Part shown: positions 59,601 through 64,000 of the stretch, one piece after another
Position numbering within the stretch: the first letter of the stretch is position 1
How the letters are laid out: every line of letters begins with the position of its first letter
From: Apteryx mantelli
Lineage: Eukaryota > Chordata > Aves > Apterygiformes > Apterygidae
NCBI RefSeq assembly: GCF_036417845.1
Contig: NC_090020.1
Coordinates: forward strand, 33,588,425 to 33,652,424
DNA length: 64,000 bases
Direction of reading: 5' to 3'
Made by a program: the position numbers and the translations under genes
The notes under the pieces: model-generated
Seen by the model: only the letters and a program-made list of their open reading frames with translations
Databases searched by the model: none
Told to the model about the DNA's origin: nothing

Positions 59601-62600
59601 GAGTCAAATCCAGCCACCTGCATCACTGCAAATACATGTGCTGTCTGTTTCTTATTAAGGGCTGTCAAAATCACATCATTCAGAACTGGGTCTTTTTTGC
59701 TGCCAGAGAAGCCATTCAGAAGTGGCACTGGAAAAATAATGAATGCCAAGAAGATAATCATGGTAATGTGTTAGTTTTACTTCTCATATAATTTTTATAG
59801 TTTCTGGTAGATATTCTACAATGCATGAGGAGAAAAATAGCAGGAGAGGACTTTTGTCTCATGAGATGCCTGCTCATAGTTCAAACCAATCAATATAAAT
59901 AAAGATAGAACTGTGAAGAGGCAAAGGATTGACAGGAAAATTATGTATGGTAGTATAACAAGGTGTGGTGGATGCTCTTCATATTAACATAGTTATGTTC
60001 CTTCCTGGAGAGTGAGGAAGGTAGATGATTAATACAATCCTGCCATGGTGACATGGCCTTAGTGGCACTGTCTTGTTATCAAACTGATTTGTAAATCAGT
60101 ATCTCCTGTGAGAAACGAGGACATGCGAGACATGAAAACTTCAGCAAGGGGAAGAAGGTCCCCACACAGTAGAAACGTTCAGAAGTGTAAAGGAGAGCAG
60201 ACCCTGATTCCCACCAGAAGACAGGGGTAGGGTGAGCTTGACCTTGATTAGGAACTCAGCTCAGTTAACACTGCCTGATTTTCTTCCTAGATCTATGGGT
60301 ATGAATAGACCCTACTGGGAAATGGGAATGTGCCTGCGATCCCTGATGAAGAAGAAGGATTGTGATTTGTGGGAAGGAAGGTTTGTGTAGTTGCCTGCTA
60401 AAGAAGAATCAGGGAAATGCATCAAAGTCCGGCAGGGAGAATGTCTGTGCAGAGACTTGAGGAAAGAGGAGCGCTCGTTGCCTTCCACAGACATGGTGTA
60501 ATGGGCTAAGTGACTAAAATGCATGAATGATCTACAATTACTCTTTTCTGTCTTGCTCTTGTACTAATCAGGCCCATGTTCAGTTTAGCCAGGTCCACTT
60601 CAGTGTATGTCACAAAACAGATAGAGATGTAGTAGCAGGTCCTCTCTCACAGTCTGACAGCTGGGGGAGGTGTAATTTGGGCTGTAGTATCAGGAAGCTT
60701 CTAGTCATTCACCGTGGTGTGCTTTATTAATTACCTCTTTGAGTTCTGAGCAATGCTTAACAAGGCAATTAATGGGGATTAGAGTTTTCTATGGAGGCAG
60801 ATTATGTCAGAACATTATACTGTGTCACCACCTTTATTACTAAACTATCATAGGGAGTAGTATATTAATTATTTGATTAAAAGTTGCTGTGTATCTGTTA
60901 GTTAAAATCAGCTGCCAAAGGTGAGCTGACAACTTCTGTGAGAAGGGGAAAAATGAATGTGAGGAAAACAGCCTCTGAAAGTTGAAATATTATGGTCCTG
61001 GATTGTTAATACTAATATTCTGTGGTGTCAGCCTGGACCTCTTGAACAGTTTAAGTACCTGTTTTGGGTTTTTGTCATGTCACCATCAGTAGAGATGAGC
61101 TTGCAAGGGAACATGGGTAATGTGGCTCCTTGGCAATAAGACTGTGGCTCCTTGCTGAAGCCCTGCTTCCAAGTAGGGCTGTGAGACTTCTGGGAGACCC
61201 TGGAGGGCCTCTTCTCTTCAGCACCCTGAAGTATGTATTATATGATCATGTGAAGATTTTGTGTGCAGCTAATAAGTTTAGCAAAACCGGTTTCCTTTTA
61301 TATATTGTTTATATATATGTGTGTTCAGCTTCCCGTCGTTTAATTTGTTTCTTCACAACTGAGTTCAAATAATGTGAAACAGCTGAAGTATTCTCACTGG
61401 GATACAGCCAGAAATTTTGGGGGGCCGAGGAGAATCTGGCTCTCTCCCCTTCTAGAGAATATGCTCTAACCACCAGGCAAGTACCTCAACTAATGAAATA
61501 GAGAGAACTTTTTGTCTCTTTTTTCTGTACCAGTCTCTGTTCTGTCCCTACTGTATTCTGCAGGAGCGCTGATCTTCTTAGTGTGTGTGAGCAATGTGCT
61601 GGCTGCACTGGCCCTGTCAGAGGATTTATTTGCTGCCTTGTCTGTGGTGGTACTTGAGGGAGGCGCCAGTAAAGAGCCCAGTGGTTCAGGCTGGGCCAGC
61701 TCTGGGCAGTGCAGAAGCAGAGCTGTGGGAAATAGCCAGGCTAAAATGACAAAGGCTTTGGAAAGTTTAAGGTGAATAGCTCCTCTAGAGTTGTGAGGTT
61801 GCTGTCTTTTGAACTTATCTGCCAAAACCTGGCTTTTCTTATTCAGCATGCTGGGTCTCCTGAGTCTTTTTTTTGGAGTAACAGATTGAACTGAGCAAGA
61901 AGCTACTCCAAGATGATTTTGAGCTTTTGACTCACTGGAAGACAAAGTAGTAGCTCCTTAGCTAATCACTCCTCCTTCCAGGTCAGCTGTGTGTTGTGTA
62001 ATTCCTTTCAGGGTATGAAAGCAGAGAAATATTAAACCAGGAGGCCATCCTTTACTCCTGAAAGCCACTTTGTTCAGATAGAGCCAAGTCTGTTTCAGGT
62101 CACTTGTGCTGTGGCACTGAAGAGCTCTGTCTACATTTCCTTGAACAACGTTGCTCTTGAACTTAATGAAGTTGTAAAAGAAGAGATCAAGGTCATCATA
62201 ATCATAAAAATATTTAGTGGTGTCCCTAGGTTATGCATAAAAGAGGATTATTTGGTTGAATGGAATAGTCTCTGACCCAAGATGGCCACTGTCTTGAATA
62301 ACACATTTTAATGTAAACATGTTGGATGAATGACTCCTTTGTACAGAAGGCACCCAAAATTAAGAGTTTCCTTAGACATAGTCCCGTAGACAATCTTGAC
62401 AAAATTGAGCCTGGAGCAGTTTTCATAAAGCACTGTTAAACTCCCCATTGTGTAAATACTGGATTTTCCCTTTTTAGTTGCTTTGCACAAGATATTCTTG
62501 AGGGGACAGACTGAAAAACAACGATTGGAAAAGGTTGTTATCATTTCCCCCCTCCCCCCCTCAAGGCATAACAACAAAACATGGCTTTAATTAATATTTG

Positions 62601-64000
62601 TCCAGGATGGATTTACTCTTTGTGATTAGCTCAGAGTGTCAGTTTCCGGAAAAGGATGAATTGAGTAAACGATAGAGCTGAGGCATACAATATGATTTAT
62701 GAATGAGGCAAAGCCCATAAGCACTAAATGGTCACAATATTTTGGCCTGTTTGGGTGCATTTTGATTGTGCCTGGCAAGCAGGTGGTGTTTCCTGGCAGA
62801 CGGGGAACTGGATTGGTGCACAGTACTGGGAGCAGGACCAAGCTCTGATACTGGCCAAGAATGTGCCCAAGACAAGCTGCACAAGTTTCCTGCTTTAGTT
62901 TCTCCATCAGGGAAAGAATGGGGTAATAAGTCTCATCTTTAAATGCTTTGAGGCCTATTAATAAAACTAACTATGAGTTTTAGGTATATGTTATTGTTTG
63001 GTGCTTTGGACTTTTTTTTTTTTAACTAGTTTGAGCAGTTTTTAATGAAATGCTTTTGCACTCAGACTGTGGAGGTAGCATGTTAAATAGCTTGGACATG
63101 GTCAAATGAAGTCTGCTTGAAGTTTAGGCTTAAATAAGCAGGATGAATTGTGTGCTGCGCAGCTCTGCTCTCCATCAGCTGCTCCACTGGCACTCCTCTG
63201 TCTCTTCAACAAGTATGTGAGCAGTGAGAGAAGCAGATTGGGGAGCTGATCTAGCTGAAAACTACCCAATCAAAAATGTGTGTATATCTATTTATTTCAG
63301 CTGGATGAGTTCTCTGACCTGCTTTGCTGCACAGTCTCCCCAGCAGCTCTGCTGGCACAAGGAAGGAGATAGAGGGGGGAGGCAGAGAGAAGGGCACAGC
63401 CTGTGGCTGGGAGTGAGGAAGGTTTAGGAGCAACTACCAGTGTCTGCTGCCTAAACTTGTTTGTTAAAGTGCAGGCCAAGACTCAAGCTTGTGTTGAGGA
63501 AGCTTCAGGAAAAGGCTTATCTTCTGGTCTTCAAAAGTCTCCAGTTCAGCAGAGTGAAACCTAGAGATCAGAGCAAAGTTCTCCTTGATGGTTGGGCAGT
63601 ACATGAAAGATGTCAGGGTGGAGAGATGGGCTAGGAGCAAGTAGGCTGGCTCATACAAGGGCCAGGGTTTGCTGCAGGGCTTGGCTTGAGCTCAGTGCTC
63701 CTGTTTGCACCTGCACCAGTGGGCTGAAGGGTCTCTGAGGTCCCACAGAGCTGTAGGTCCCAGGGGCTTGAAAAAGACCCTTGGTATCTCTCACTGGCTG
63801 CTGCTTGTTAATGAGACTGCTTTTAGGCTGTTGTGTTACATTGTGAAGGATTGATAAGGGTGCCTAGGGCTTCAGGTAGCATTTTATTACTTAAATTTAT
63901 GCAAATATGCTTCTGGTATCCACTGAGGGTCCATTTGCATCTCTCCTTTTTGCGGGAAGGCTGATACTGTTCATGGGAGCAATCAGTGTCCCACCGCTTT
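53610..64000. other. Non-coding host DNA, right end of the window
   Basis: Short frames only. Homopolymer T runs lie near 57,480-57,491 and 63,009-63,021. Two stretches look exon-like on the minus strand (59,531-59,727 and 61,800-61,934) and are discussed as findings. A degenerate tRNA-derived SINE-like piece may lie at 61,430-61,490. No gene is firmly supported. Confidence 0.45.
61430..61490 (-). mobile_element. Possible tRNA-derived SINE fragment
   Basis: On the minus strand TTGCCTGGTGGTTAGAGCAT resembles a tRNA A-box region. The following GGGGAGAGAGCCAGATTCTC resembles ancient amniote SINE heads. It is short and diverged. A chance match is possible. Confidence 0.3.

Noticed and set aside
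61490-61945. 151-codon minus-strand frame taken as a whole gene
   Set aside because: Only its first third looks exon-like. The rest changes character and lacks a domain, so at most a partial exon is considered.
1-64000. CRISPR arrays, tRNA or rRNA genes, bacterial operons
   Set aside because: No spaced direct repeats, complete cloverleaf or rRNA core motif were seen, and the window is eukaryotic in character.

Overview
The window looks like vertebrate, most probably avian, nuclear DNA. It is AT-rich, has no dense ORFs and no operons, and holds old CR1-type LINE fragments, an L2/MIR-like retroposon tail, microsatellites and a two-exon host gene. Set in this background is one compact GC-rich block, a complete endogenous retrovirus on the minus strand.

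Layout. 1-13.7 kb: non-coding, no gene recognised. 13.76-16.59 kb: two coding exons of a small 92-residue protein on the minus strand, read directly from splice sites and frame and probably a FAM240-family member, followed by an AATAAA signal. 16.6-33.36 kb: non-coding, with a 20-bp tandem repeat, a ~1.1 kb CR1/L3-like LINE relic, an isolated GC-rich block, an L2/MIR-like tail and a CR1 3' end. 33,368-41,433: provirus. 41.44-64 kb: non-coding, with microsatellites and a few weak exon or pseudogene candidates.

Provirus (8,066 bp, minus strand). It is flanked by a perfect 6-bp target duplication (aaagtg). The two 486-bp LTRs differ at one position, so the insertion is young. In sense order it reads: 5' LTR, tRNA-Trp-like primer site, strong splice donor, gag, dUTPase-protease, pol, env, polypurine tract, 3' LTR. 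All four reading frames are open. Gag-pro and pro-pol are joined by two -1 frameshift sites. The first is followed by a well-formed H-type pseudoknot. The second lies directly against the pro stop and is followed by a long-range stem. Env is predicted to come from a spliced mRNA and runs through the polypurine tract into U3.

The element is a mosaic. Gag with two zinc knuckles, a dUTPase fused to protease, two frameshifts, and beta-like RT/IN point to betaretroviruses. The tRNA-Trp primer site, the AATAAA lying between TATA box and cap site, and the Env with a Cys-flanked internal fusion loop point to alpharetroviruses. Two features set this copy apart. Integrase has Asn at the position of the first catalytic Asp. 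The single LTR difference falls in a CCAAT box that is intact in the 3' LTR and lost in the 5' LTR.

The provirus lies about 17 kb upstream of the FAM240-like gene on the same strand, so its LTRs could in principle act on that gene. That is inference only. All family assignments rest on motif recognition without a database search.
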